The notes under the pieces were generated by a model. It saw only the letters and a program-made list of their open reading frames with translations, had not been told where the DNA came from and made no database searches. The position numbers were made by a program, and so were the translations under genes. Of a DNA stretch of 64,000 nt, positions 1-12,620 are shown one piece after another. Numbering within the stretch: position 1 is the first letter of the stretch; every line of letters begins with the position of its first letter. Source of the DNA: Parus major (Eukaryota; Chordata; Aves; Passeriformes; Paridae); the NCBI RefSeq assembly GCF_001522545.3, contig NC_031773.1, forward strand, positions 18,176,302 through 18,240,301, written 5' to 3'.

Positions 1-3000
1 ATGCTAAAAAACCCACACTGAGATTGCAAAGTCAAGCTTTCCAAACTTAAGTAATGACAGTTTGCCTAAGTATTCATAATGCAGTTCTTCATTATATATC
101 CAGTACAGAAAAGCCTTATTCTTGGTTAGTGCAATATTTTTTCTGTAAGACTGGAAGCTCAGTCCATAGGATGGACTATGTTCACTTAACAAGCAGCTCT
201 TTAATATTTTGTCTTTCATTATTTTTCCTCACAGCATTCTGTGCTTTGTCTTCTGCATGCCATTAAAATTCTTCAGTGTAAAAGGCATCCCTTTGCTCAC
301 AGCCTTTTCTACAATTAGCACCACTGTCGTATTTGAAAGTTTCTTAATGCTTATACACTTTCATCCCAATATTGTGAGCTAAATAATAAGGATTAGTATT
401 GCAGATAAGGAACTAAGATAGTAAGAGACCAAAATGCTAATTAATTTTGCTTGAAAAGTGGATGATTAGAACTATGCAGCCCTGCTCAGGGCTATATGTA
501 TTCAAAAATCATTTATCAACAATTTTGCAGAGAATATATTCAGAAGAAAATGTTTAAGGCAACTTTTAAGCAATACAAAGCAACCCTAAGGCATAACCAA
601 GAAAGATTTTGTCCTAGTGTTTGAGACAGGATTTAATCATATTACTCACAAGGCAGACTTTGTGCAGTCCCTGACCACACCTGTTTTATATCCATCAAGT
701 TCTGTTAGAAATGACACAAGATCTACAGGCAAGAGCATCTTTCCTTATGTAGCTTTGATTTCCAGCCTGCACGCTGAATGGAAGCCTGAGGGAAAGCTAC
801 TTTAAAGGCTTTTGGAAATCTCAGTTATGATATGTGTATTTGAACATTATATTCTAGACCACTGAAGGTTATCTGGCAACACTGCTTTGGTTTTGTTTAT
901 GAATTTGGCAGATGTGATGGGAAAACTTTAATTTACAATAACTGTTATATTAGCATTAAATAAATAGTACTATTATTAGAATTGCATTTATATCACAGGC
1001 TTCATTAATAATCACATTTCTGAAATCTAACAAACTTATGCAATTAAGTAATTTAATTTATTTAAAAATATATTCCTAACTGATCTGTAAGGTAACTTCA
1101 TATATAATACCTGTAACACAGTAAGATAGATGGTCAGAACAAAGCAAAAGTTTAAGAGACAAGTGTGCAGTCTTCTCTAAGCAGCCCTTTAAATATTTTT
1201 TAAATATACTCAGTATGTTGAGTAGATCTCACTTAGGAAGAACAAAAACAAAAGAAAAAAAAAAGAGGAAGGAGAATTATTTTTGTATTTATGTCTGTGT
1301 GGTTTCAACAATGAATTTTAGGCCATTTATACCATGATTGACTGATAGTATGTAATGCCTTTGCATCTGTTTCTGCTTTCATATAAAGAGATGCCAAGAA
1401 GAATTTAAAATTAAAATGAAACTAATCAGATAAGCTTTTGCTGGTTTTCTACTTTGTATTTCACCCAAGTGCAAAATGAATGATCTGAGATCACATTTCT
1501 GCCATAGAGCTGAGAGACTGGGTAAAAAAATTTTCCACTCCAGTACCCTGACCCTAATAATTACTCACTTCAAATCCTACAATACTGTACATGAGAAATA
1601 AAACACAACAACAAAAAACAAATCTGTTGCTTCCTAAACACTACTCCAAAACTGCTTTTAAATATGCAAATAAAATTCCATGCAATAGCAAGCACAGTGC
1701 GAAGTGTTTTTAATTAAAGTAAATATTACCATTTCTAGAAGGAAGAATTTTATAAGATAGCTTCACATACATAATAAAGACTGACATATATCTTTGGCAA
1801 AAGTGGACATTTTTTGAATGAAATATGTTGTGAATTAAGTTTACCAGAGCCAGGTTTCATGGCTGATATAGGTCCCAAGTACATTTTGAAATTGCCCAGT
1901 TTTTGAAAGATTTCTGCTACACAGGAAGGGGCAAAGACTTGTGCAAGTGAATCTTGACACTGGTACTTTATGTCAGGCAAAAGTTTATGAAAACAGCTTG
2001 TCTCCAGAGGCTTCTGACACAATGAAACTGGGACTTGCAATCAGCTCTTTGAGCTTCAGACACAATTTGACTTCAACATACAACCAGGAAAGTGAGCTTC
2101 AATATAAGAATTTTCATTTTAACCCACTTTTACCCTACTAGAATCCCCAAATACATTTGTCTTCAGTTTTGTCTTTTCTCATACTGTGAGATATCTCTAA
2201 TTTTTCACAAAATCAACATGCAGCTATATCTTATATATGTAGAGTATAACGAAGACCGCATAAATATGTATCAGACATTTATTTTTATTTTCAATTTTGA
2301 CTCATAAAACAAAATTGAAGAAAAAATAAAGGAATAAGGTGTTTCAGTCGTGTCCATTTATAACAGGCAGAACTAAAGATTCTGCTAGGCTAAAATGACT
2401 TTACCAATACTTTTTATTTCATGTAATTGCTCAGTTTTTATTACTTTGCCTGATCTCCAGGGATGACATTTTCGTTACTAAAACTCTTTCTCAAGTTTTA
2501 CCTCTTACACAAAGTTTAGCAAAAAGAAAGGCAGTTGTTTTAGAAGATTAAGACGCAGAAACACATATTATCTTGCCAAAGTTAATAAGTTTTTACTGTT
2601 TTTGGGCTCTAGCATTTTTTTAAGTTCTGCATGATGGAAGGAAAATTTAGTTATATGAAAAATTCGGGACAAAGGTATTTTCCATCTTCTTAATATGTGA
2701 ATGGTCCTGGAAAATCCCTGTTTAAGTGTTCTTTATAGTGAAGAATAAAAATCTCTATTTTCCACACATCATTCCTCCCTTGAACATCAATTACAGAACC
2801 AAAAATATTTTCCTTCAATTTCTAGGACCTATTTGGTGCCAAGGGTTGGAAAGGAGGTTAGGAAACATCCTTGAGATCCTCCATAACTCTATCACAATGA
2901 GTAGATAGTCCAGAAAAGTTCTCCAAGACTTGACCTGTTTTCATAAGTTCTCTTATCTCATAGATGATTCAGAAATATCTTAAGTGTTAGCTTAAAAGTC

Positions 3001-4149
3001 ATAGCAGTTAGGTAGTACATTAGATATTAATCCTGACTATTATAGCTAACCTGATTTTTCTCTGTATAAATATATATATAAAATTTCACATGGAAGATAT
3101 ATTTCTTCTGTCCATCAGAACTCACGTGACTTCTGGCAAATGGAAGCTTGGGACTTTTTGTAGTTCAAAGCTTAGAAGATAATGTGATGATACCTATTTT
3201 AAACATCTCTCATGAGCTTTTTTATATCATTAATTGCACTTTATTTTTAGGGGGACACAAGTAGTCAGCAAGCAGGAATACAGTGAGTATTGCACAGTGA
3301 AGCAGAAATCTGTTAGTATTTAAAGAGTTAAGAAACACCAGGTCCAATGAGAGCTGAATGTCCTCATGCCCCTTAACTGTACTCTCTCTTCAAAAATGTT
3401 CCTCGGGTTTTTGTATAGCTTACAAGAAGTTAAAAATCAGAATTACTTTTTTTCTATTGAAAAAAGTAGAATTTTTTCCATATATTAAATTTATTATCGT
3501 AAAAAGTTTAAAGGCCTCCAGCTATTGTCTTTGAGTAAAGAGAGGCCAAACTTGGAAAAATATCCAAATAACACCATCAGTTCTCTTTCCTACTCCCATG
3601 TTTTAAAGCCTCCTACTTAGAGTATCAGCAGTAGTCAAAAAGACAATAAAAAGGAGGGAAGGAGAAGAATATCACTTCTCCAAGTAAAGAAGTTCATCAC
3701 AAGTGACTTAAAATGCATGTGATAATTTAAAAATCAATCTACAAAGGCATCCTTAAAATGCTGTATGTATGTATGGCCTTTATTTAACAAAGATAATTTA
3801 CAAATTAATAGCAGAGCAATCACTACTTGTATTTCCTCTATAGTTTCTGCATTTTGCCTAGCAATGTATTTGCTACTATGTGCAATATTATAAGGATTGA
3901 TTTCACAGTAGATCATTAATTTTCTAATTATTAAACAGAATTTCCAGTAAGGTCTTCATAAATTATTTGTGAGTCATCAAGGACTCACTAGTCATCTTTT
4001 TGTGCTGCTGAATTCATAGTGATAAAAATTTGTTGCATAGGTTAGTGACATTTATAATACCCCAAATCACCTGTAACAATTTTCCTATGACAAGTCATAG
4101 TTTATTTTTCAGTTTATCATGATCACTTCAGAAGAAAATGAAAACTATT
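1..4149. other. Unique AT-rich non-coding DNA
   Basis: No gene or recognisable transposable element was seen in this stretch. Open frames on both strands are 60-96 codons, overlap one another in opposite directions and carry no domain I recognise. Short A-rich and T-rich runs occur, for example near 1250-1266, but no long simple repeat. It reads as ordinary intergenic or intronic DNA. Confidence 0.7.
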
Positions 4150-4332
4150 GGTTTGTACTGGGTCTAGAATTGGGCAGAGAAGTTGTAGATGTCCCATCTC
4201 TGGAAACACTCAAGATTGGATGGAACTCTGAGAAACCTGATCAAGTTGGAGATGTTCTTGTTCTTTGGACAGGAGTTGGACTAGATGACCTTTAAAGATC
4301 TATTCTAACTCAACTCATAATTTTATGATTTC
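4150..4332 (+). mobile_element. CR1: CR1 LINE, 3'-terminal fragment
   Basis: The stretch follows the avian CR1 3' untranslated end in order. A 'gcagagaagttgtagatg' block comes first, then 'ggaaacactcaagattgg', then 'gttggactagatgacctt' near 4275. It closes with a degenerate copy of the ATTCTATG-type terminal repeat near 4319-4330. Only about 180 bp at the 3' end is kept, the usual result of 5' truncation when a CR1 inserts. The match is clearly diverged from the family sequence I remember, so this is an old insertion. No coding capacity remains. Confidence 0.85.
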
Positions 4333-7300
4333 AGACTCAATGACTTATATGGCTTGCTTCTAGAGCTAATTGGCAATTATCTGAAAAATAATGGATCCTT
4401 TATGAAAAATATATGACTAAAATTATATCAGTGCCACATAAGGGCTAAAATAAGCCCAGCAAACTGCAGCTTATAATATATAACTCACCCTTAAAAGTCT
4501 ACAGGATCTCTCCAGTGGGTCAATAGTTTCTTAGCTGCATCACTCTTTTCTGCCTAAAATCTCAAAATGCTAATTATATTTCAAATAAGATACAGTACCA
4601 CACTGTTTCTCAGTCTCCTGTCTACAGACTGCCTATGGTGTATGGTATCAGAACACATGCATGAAGCCACATATATTTTATTTTGAAGGATGTATGTCAG
4701 GGTGGCCTGCCTCAGCACACCTGAGTGATTTCTAGCAGGTGCTGTCTCCACCTGCAGGCATGCACTATTAGAGAGTTAAACCTGCAGGCAGGTCACATTA
4801 AATAGTTTTCAGTCTCAGTAGTTTCAATGGAAACATTTAGAGCTCTAGCAGTCACAGTTTGGTAATGAAAAATAGAGATAGATATTTTCCTAAATGATAA
4901 GCACTTTATTTGTCATTCCTTCTATACCTGATGAATCATTAAATGGTCATAAAATGGAAAAGCATTTGCAGGTGTGTTTCATAATGTTTAGGTAGAACAA
5001 AAGCTGACACTTTCCAGTATAGCCTAAGAAATGGTTTCAAAGGTGTGTTATCAATATCAACCAGTGATGCATCATACTGATGAGTTAAGCTTACCAAAGC
5101 AAACTTGTTCTGGTATCACTGTGCAATTGGCAGTTTATTCTCTGAAAATACCTCAGTCATCATTAGACTGTAAACACAGATCACTGGCTGCCCTTTCCTA
5201 CCTGGTATTCATGAGAAAGCAGCTAATTTTTCTGTCCATGGGGTCAGATAGCAAAGATATAAAGCTAGAATTTATCTAGAATTTGATTTAAATAGAAGAA
5301 TATTTTAATTACCAGTGCTAATTATGAAAATTCGTATAAGTTTGGGGTTTTTTTGCTGTTGTTGTTTTGTGTGTGTGTGTGTAAGAGTGAAAGAGAGTAG
5401 AGGGGTTTGGTTTATTTTTTCAAGGCAGCATCTTTTTTTTTCTTCTCTATGTTTGATATACAAAGAAATGAGAAACATGCCACCTTCTCTGTGGCTTTTA
5501 TCAGTTGTGAAGGTTACATTCATTGTAACTGTAGTAGAACACGATATGTTATTCAGCTGGGATTCTTGAAGTCAAGTTGTTTACACTTCTCTTGTGCACT
5601 TGTAGTCTCAGTCCATAGGTCTGTTTATACTCTTCTTGCCAAGCTGGAAGTAACTCTGTCACTGTACCATAGGCTCCTACATCAGATTTAGCATTGCACT
5701 GGGCTGAGTCAGTGGCACTGGCAAGCAGCCAGATTTCATTACCATTTCAGGTTTTCTGGCATTTTGCTAGTGTCCAGGTCAAGTTTGCTATAAGATATAT
5801 AGCAAAGAAAAGCTGCGTCTTCTTTTCAAATTTAGTTTATTAAAGCTGTTCTTTGCCCAGAACATTAGGTGGTTATAAACCCTCCTGACTAAATTCATTA
5901 CATGTAATAAAGTTATAAAAAACCCTGATTTAGATGCCAAAGGATCACATATGGATTTTCTCATCTTTGATAAAACTAAAAAGGTAAGATACATTAAAAT
6001 AGAGAAGATCAGGATTCTTTTCCAAATTTCCTAAGTGTTGATTCATTCTCTGCAGAATAAAAGCCTGCAGGGAACATATAGTCTGCATTTAATGCACAAC
6101 TTGGTTAAAAATTAAGCAATTATCACTGACTCTGATGTGATTTTCTGTTATACATTCATTGTGTAAGAGCTTGTCCCTTAAATTTACTAATGCTTATTCA
6201 TTTCTACACATTATTAATGCTTTCTGACTATACTAGCAGTTTTCACTTTTAGTTTCCTTTTCCTTGATGTTTAAGTCTGCAAACTTTGACATTTCTCCTA
6301 GAAAAGGAAAAAGAAATGCTACCACAGCTCCCCTTACTGTCTCTCATGCTGGTATTTGGAAGAAGTTGTTCAAATCTCTGCCATGAATGAAGCTTTTAGC
6401 ATCTTAAAGCAGCTTGAGGTTCATTTTAAGCAGCTAGAAGTTTAAGAGGTAAAAAAGAAACTTTTGACAGAATTTTGAAGCAGTTAAAAGTGAAGCAAAC
6501 CGATAAGAGAATGAACATATTTTGCACCAAACCGTGCTGGAGAGAGAACCAGACATCTTCATGAACCTCTGATGTATTCTAAATCAATTAAAGCAGCCAG
6601 TGTGGTACAAAGTGTTCATATGTGTGTAACAGTAACCTTTCAACTCTTCTTGGGCTGCTTGCTTCACATCACTTTGGCTCCTCTGCTGACCATAGCTCTC
6701 TTGTGGGAAATCACAGAATTCCTACTGGGCAAAGTACAGAGAAGTCTGTCTCAGGGAATGGAGAGGACAATGGGAAATAGAATGGTTTACCTAATTCTCT
6801 ATTTTTAAAAAAATCATGATCTCCCCTCCCCCTTCACCTCACTTCTGCCTTTTTTGAAAATATTATATCCTTTAAGAAATGGTTTTCCTACAGAGCAACA
6901 CACAGAGCACTATTTAGAGAGTAGAAACTCTATCTGGTTTGTATATCAAAATTAAAGATGCATGCCTAAAAATAGCATCATCTTATTTCAGTTTGCCAAA
7001 AGATCTATGTCTAGTTTAAGTTGTTCTTGTAGACTCACTCTGTAAAACAGAGAAGGAAAATAAATATCTCTATGTCCAGACAGAAACCTATCTCACCTGA
7101 GACACATTTTATCTGAGAAAAATCACTATCTGAAATGTCTTTTTTAGCTCTTAGCTATAGAGGAAACCTAGAATAATTGTGCAGATTAGACATCAAAATT
7201 TTAGATGGTTAAAGATAAAGGAGCTGAAACTTCTCCTGTGTTTTATCCAGACTAGCTTCACTCCAGCCAAGCCCAAACAAAAAATCCTCTCTGCAACACA

Positions 7301-8958
7301 TTTATTAAAAGAGAGGGGGTGAATACACTGAATGGTGCTAGAAGCTTTTAATACAGTATGGGAAAGTGTGTGGATGAATAGGTCAGCAAGTGATAAGGGA
7401 ATATACTCTTTTGCAGTAGAAAGATAATAATTTTTCAAGGTGATGTTATTTCTCTACTATAAATACCCAAATTATTTTCATTAAAACAAGTGCATGGCAA
7501 GCATTGTTTTGAATGGATGACGAAGCAGCACCTGTAAATTTCAAAAGAGAGGCATACATCTTTAATTCACTTAGTGCCTTATAAAGTTTTAACAATTATG
7601 GGAAGGGGGAAAAGAAGACAATTCAGTCAAAATAGAACTCAGACTTATACTGAATCCAAAATAAGTCTATCTATAATCTCAAAGATTCCATAAGGATCAC
7701 ATTTTTTTCCGGGGACATCAGTTTAAACTGTTAAAATCCAAACTATATATGCTGTACTGTGGCTCTAAAGCCATCAAGGGGAGCCTCAGTGGCCAACAAG
7801 CAGATCTACCTTCTGGATGAGCAGCTGGACACTTAGCATCGTTGCTTCTAAGCCCTGTTTCACTACATCTGTCAAAAAGATGTAACTACATTTTATTAGA
7901 GCAAGAACACTTAAGAATTCTACTTTCTATTTATCAATAATCTAAAATCTAGTTCCAATTATACTATAACATAAGGAAAAAATAAAACTTGAGGCAGTCT
8001 GTTATGCTCTATAAACTTCTTTTTTGAAAGGCATAAAAAAAAAATTAGGTTTGCATTCCATGACATCTCTCTTTTCTGCTTTATTTGCTGATGTGTCCAA
8101 CATCAGACAGACCAACCTACTCTGCAGTTGCCCCAGAGGGCCCAGTATCAATGGATGAACAATTGTTCTTGAGATGAGAAATCAACAGTAGTTTAGCTCA
8201 GTTTTAGGCAGGAGGCATGTTTCATCAAGCTACAGCTGTTAACCCCTGCTAGACCAGCTGTGTGGAGCTAGGGCACAGTCTGCTCCTTTTGTCCAGTTAT
8301 ACACAAGGTCAGGTAATAATAATAATAATGCATAGCCAGTTGCTGCAATAAAGGCATTTCTCTTAGAAACTAAGATTATATTTAGACTGAGAAATGACAC
8401 TTTGCTTTGACAAATTTTATTAGCTTAGATTAGCTGTTGGAAGGACCAAATGTTCCCAAAGAACTGAATTTTTCTTTAATTTATTAATTCAAATAAGAAA
8501 CCATTCCACACTCAAGAAAAGCTACAATTGGAATCATCCACAGAGAGTTGAGACCAAACTCTTGCAATCTTGCATGCCAGTTTTCCTCCTCAATGAATCT
8601 CCAGCTGAAGGTTAGATATGTCTATATAAACACAAACACACAAATATATGGATCCAGATGACAGAGGGAGACCAAGAAGAATAAGAGAACAATAGGTCAG
8701 ACTGTTTGTGAAGCTGCTTTATCCTGAAAATACATCAAATTTGGCTGATGAGGCAGCCTATTGAGCTTCAAGAGGACTACTGAGTCAGTATTTTAAACCT
8801 CCTTCTACTTTTTAAGGCGGCGAATGTAGAAAGGAAATCCATATGGGAATTTTACCTTCAAAATTCAGAACTGTCTGGCATTTGTAAAACTGACCCAAAA
8901 CTGCAAAACAAAACACATGAAGAGTCTATTAATAATGAAATTACATTCAATAGCAAAA
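4333..8958. other. Unique AT-rich non-coding DNA
   Basis: No gene seen. Small simple repeats are present: a T run followed by about seven GT units at 5344-5382, and five TAA units at 8314-8329. An 11-bp word, acctgcaggca, occurs at 4750 and again at 4780. An imperfect X-box-like palindrome at 4821-4834 is listed separately. Open frames here (at most 94 codons, around 5407-5691) overlap each other in different frames and look like chance. Confidence 0.65.
4821..4834. promoter_or_regulatory. Imperfect RFX X-box-like palindrome
   Basis: The 14-mer gtttcaatggaaac is a near-perfect inverted repeat. It differs at one central position from the palindrome gtttccatggaaac. RFX transcription factors bind X-boxes of the general form GTNNCCATGGNNAC. 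No gene or promoter lies nearby, so function is only a possibility. A single match of this length in 64 kb could be chance. Confidence 0.3.
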
Positions 8959-8974
8959 GGTTTCCATGGAAACC
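8959..8974. promoter_or_regulatory. Perfect RFX X-box-like palindrome
   Basis: The 16-mer ggtttccatggaaacc is a perfect palindrome and fits the X-box pattern bound by RFX-family factors: two GTTTCC half sites meeting at the central CCATGG. A further half-site-like word, ccaatggaaac, follows at about 8986-8996. Preferred RFX sites usually carry GTTGCC half sites, so the T at the fourth position is sub-optimal. No promoter or open frame adjoins it. If active it would be a distal element. Confidence 0.45.
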
Positions 8975-8996
8975 AAAAGACTATTCCAATGGAAAC

Positions 8997-11812
8997 ACTT
9001 ATTCTGGTTGCAAGGAATACTAGAGTATCACATGGAATTCTGTTTTCATATAATATGTCTGCTGAAAGGATTATTTATATATGATTAAACTCTAGCCATA
9101 CTTTTGTGATATTTTTGTATGAGAAGCCAGTACAATAATTATAGTTAATGTGCCTGAATAAATGTAGGGTTCAAGCAGGCAAGAAAGATATGTAACATCT
9201 CTGCATAATTAAAATTGTGCATAATTTTATTTTTTGCAATTGAAATGTGATCTAGAAGAGATGATGAACAAACCCCAGCTCAGCATACAATGCTAAAAGC
9301 AAGAAAATTAACCAAGAGCACATGAGAACTGGTGTAGTCATGTGGCAATTCAAAGAAAAATAATCAAGATTTCTTGGGACATATACTACTCCATACTTTG
9401 TCTATTACATGATGATGGCTTAGGCAGGTGTAGATGTAGTGTGGAGCAGCAAGTCCTCACACTGTGGCAGCTTTGAGGGAATAGGTTTTTTTTTCTTCCA
9501 AAAGGATAAGGAAAACCATTTTAAAGTCACCTTCTGCAAACAGAAAATATTCCAGCAAGGACATCTAATGAATAATCCCTCTCACAAATTCCGATTTTTT
9601 CATAACTGAGCACTTTGAAAGGTTTGAGAGTCAAATTAAAAAGTTGTTGCATGTTTATTTTTTCATGCATTCCTGTAAATGGAGAGAGTGTGGTTTCTTA
9701 TTCTGGTATATCTCTCTCTTCCTAAGGTTCACACCCACCCCTTCTATCACTATTTTCCTTCCAGCCTTTCATTCATTTTATTTCTTCCTTAAACAGATAG
9801 AAAAAAGGGGGGAGGAAACGTTGTCTATTTTTCTAAAAGCCTATGAATTTTCTTGTAGTGAATATCTTCTAGTTGCAGGGGACTAGAATAGAGCTGGTTA
9901 TTTAGGCACCCAAAGAGGAGCTGTAAGGAGAACTGACACCTTTCCTTCACCTGTGTTCTGAGAAAGCATCAATCAGTTAACTGCTCCCTTCTGAGGTATA
10001 GCCATTCTTTTCTATACTTCAGAGCTGGGAGGATTAAAATCAAGGTTTTTCCTCTCATTCTCTGTTGTTTCTCCAACTGTCCATTTGCAGTAGGATGTGT
10101 TAGATGAACAGGCTATTTTCTTTCCTCTTTCAAGTGGTACATTTTGGCCCGTATTTAGCTGTGGATAGCTTTCAAATGTTCTTACAGCCTTCTCTCACAG
10201 GAAAGAATCTTCATATAAAAGTATGTCAAGAGTTTTTTTCTGAAGCATCTCTTACTAAGTACAAGTTCACACTAAGTATTATTGCATACTAAGCAAAAGA
10301 ATTCCAGTTCCTAAAAATAGCTTTAGTTAGAGGTTCAAAAAGCTTCCTCTCTGCCCTCTAGTACTACTTAAAAATGAATTCATTCCTCACCTTATTTTTT
10401 TATTTTTGTCCAACAAAGAAAAAGAAGCCACCTATCGTATCAGGTAATTTTGTACATTAAAATATATCAATACATATGTTCTGATGTCAATAAGCTATAG
10501 TTGGAAATGACTGAAAAATGTGATCAAATAAGTCGTATGTGACTTTGAAAAAACAGTTTCAGGTGGAACCCATAAGAATTTGAAATACTAGTACTGTATG
10601 GTAACTATTATCTGTGAAATGGCCAGCTTTAGCAACCTGTGATGCCCATTTTGAATTCTCTGCCAGAAGTCCCTTACAGCCCCACTGCAACCTTGACCTC
10701 TTCACAAACTAATTTTCCCCAAAACTGCATGTCCAATAACTGGTTGCTTGTTCCTGGGGCCAAGACTCCCAAAAGAAGTTATCCCCTTCTTATGGGAATC
10801 AAGATATTCAACCACAGCCCATGCAGCAGAAATAAACTTTATAGATGCAGGGAAAAAAAAAAGCAATGCCATTCATTTTTGTTAAATATTTTAAATAGGA
10901 CAAATATATCCTTACATAGCCTTCTTCTTTCTCTTTATTTTTTTAACTCTGAAGTTTCTTTCATAGTAGAGGCAATGTTTCATTCCTCTTGGTTGACACT
11001 GAAAAATAATGCAAGCAGTACAACACATGATGCTTCTGTTTGGTTATTGGAAACATGAAAAATTTTTATAGAACTCTTGAATTATCATTTTCAAACTGTT
11101 TTCTTTTTATATTTCTAACATAAGTTTTTGAAAATTGTACTGTAACCTGCAATAATTTCAGCTATTTTTCAGTTTGTTAATGAGAGAATATTTTTCCAGC
11201 TGTGCTCCTGGTGAATGTTGTGGTGCATTTTTTATTAGGAATTTGGGGGGTGGTTGTGTAGAAAAGAGTACTATATTTGACATCATCACCTGGTGAAACA
11301 TAAAAATTCCAATTCAAAGTTCAGTGTCTTGTGCATGCACTGATGACACCTCAGATGGAACCAGTACAGTTGGAATGACTAACGGTCAGAAAATATATAT
11401 TGAAATCTGAACAGATGCAGAAAAAGATTATTAGAATAAATAGAGAAAATGGGAAGATTTGTGATGACAGAAGTATTTAGGATTCTAAGTCTAAGAAAGA
11501 ACTGTATGGCTGAGCTGTCTGCTGTCCACACATGATTTACCATACATGAGTTAGTGTGTCCAGTTACATAAAACCATGTCAAACTGTAAACATCACACAG
11601 GTGCATACAAATGAGTGTCTTAAGCAATTCCCAGATTTCAGTCTCCCCAGTAGCTGGCATGTACCTGTCCTTCCAGCAGTCAGCCTCTCCCCAGACACAC
11701 ACACATATCTAGATTAACAAGCACTTCAAAACATGGCTACCAAGCTACTTAATCTACTCAGGAACTAGTCCAGCTAAATATTTACCAGCAATCACACCAG
11801 ATGTGCATTTCC
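8997..11812. other. Unique AT-rich non-coding DNA
   Basis: No gene or recognisable repeat. The longest open frame of the whole window (10639-11058, + strand, 139 codons) lies here. It shows no domain, signal peptide or repeat, has an A-run near 10853-10862, and has no flanking gene structure. I treat it as chance. Confidence 0.65.
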
Positions 11813-12620
11813 TCACTCCAGGTGCTGATCCCAGAAGCCCCAGCTCCTTAATAGCTGTTCCAACAGCAGTTGCTGGCACCTAGACCTCCAGTAACACAGA
11901 TGTACATGGAATAGAGACCCCCTCGCCCAGGAAAATAGAAATGGACTTTCCTGAGATGCCAGGTCAGATGGCAGTGATTGGGAGCAGTGAGACAAGGGTA
12001 CCAACAAGCCCAGTTTAAACACATCCAAACCCTTTTAACCTCTTATCCTTTTATTTTCCCTTGCCTGATCCTCCCCTAATCACCTTCATTTCTCTTTTTC
12101 TTCACCTTTGGTTCCTTACCCTGAACGACCTGTACAAAGCTTTGAACAATCCCAAAACGCTCTTCACCGTATCCTCTAATGTCTGCACAGTCCTCCTAAG
12201 GTCTGCTCTTGCTGACTTGTCTTGAAGTGTTTCATAAACAGTGCTGAAGCTCTCCTGGAAGGAGCCAGGGCACAGTGTCTCTGCCTCTGACTGGGCCACT
12301 GAGCTTGCTCTCCCTGTCACTGCATGTCTGCGCTCCTTCATGTTTGTGTGGATGAGCCTCTTGTGGGGCAATCACACCCCCATGGCAGCCCTGAAAGTGG
12401 GGCTCTGTGTGTGGGGAGATCTCCTCCACAAGATATAATCAAGCATGCTTTGCCCTTTGGTCTGTGACCCAGGTCTGGGGGCACCCTGGAGAGGCTGTGG
12501 TTTGACAGGCAGTCCTGCAGAAGACCACTGCAGGAACTGTGCTGCCCACCTGGCCGGGGCACTGGGGTTTTGCTGCTTTCTCTTTTCCTGAAATGCCACC
12601 TGCCTCTAGCACCTTTACCC
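11813..12620. other. GC-richer islet, unclassified
   Basis: Composition rises clearly above the AT-rich surroundings, with several CpG dinucleotides (for example near 12124, 12159 and 12555), though too few for a CpG island. Several open frames overlap on both strands. One minus-strand frame at 12102-12371 (89 codons) has a charged, helix-like C-terminal half containing LEDTVKSVLGLFKALY. On that strand its 3' end runs into caggtcgttcagggtaagg, which resembles a splice donor. I recognise no family. It could be a decayed retroelement, an old pseudogene or a non-coding RNA exon. Confidence 0.4.

Noticed and set aside
5344..5382. T run followed by a GT dinucleotide repeat
   Set aside because: Only about seven GT units, too short to be notable as a microsatellite or Z-DNA former.
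10311..10320. MEF2-like ctaaaaatag site, also at 6966-6975
   Set aside because: Ten-base A/T-rich matches are expected several times by chance in this composition, and nothing nearby supports function.
10639..11058. Longest open frame in the window, 139 codons on the plus strand
   Set aside because: No recognisable domain or homologue, no splice structure around it, and the length is within chance expectation for 64 kb of two-strand AT-rich DNA.
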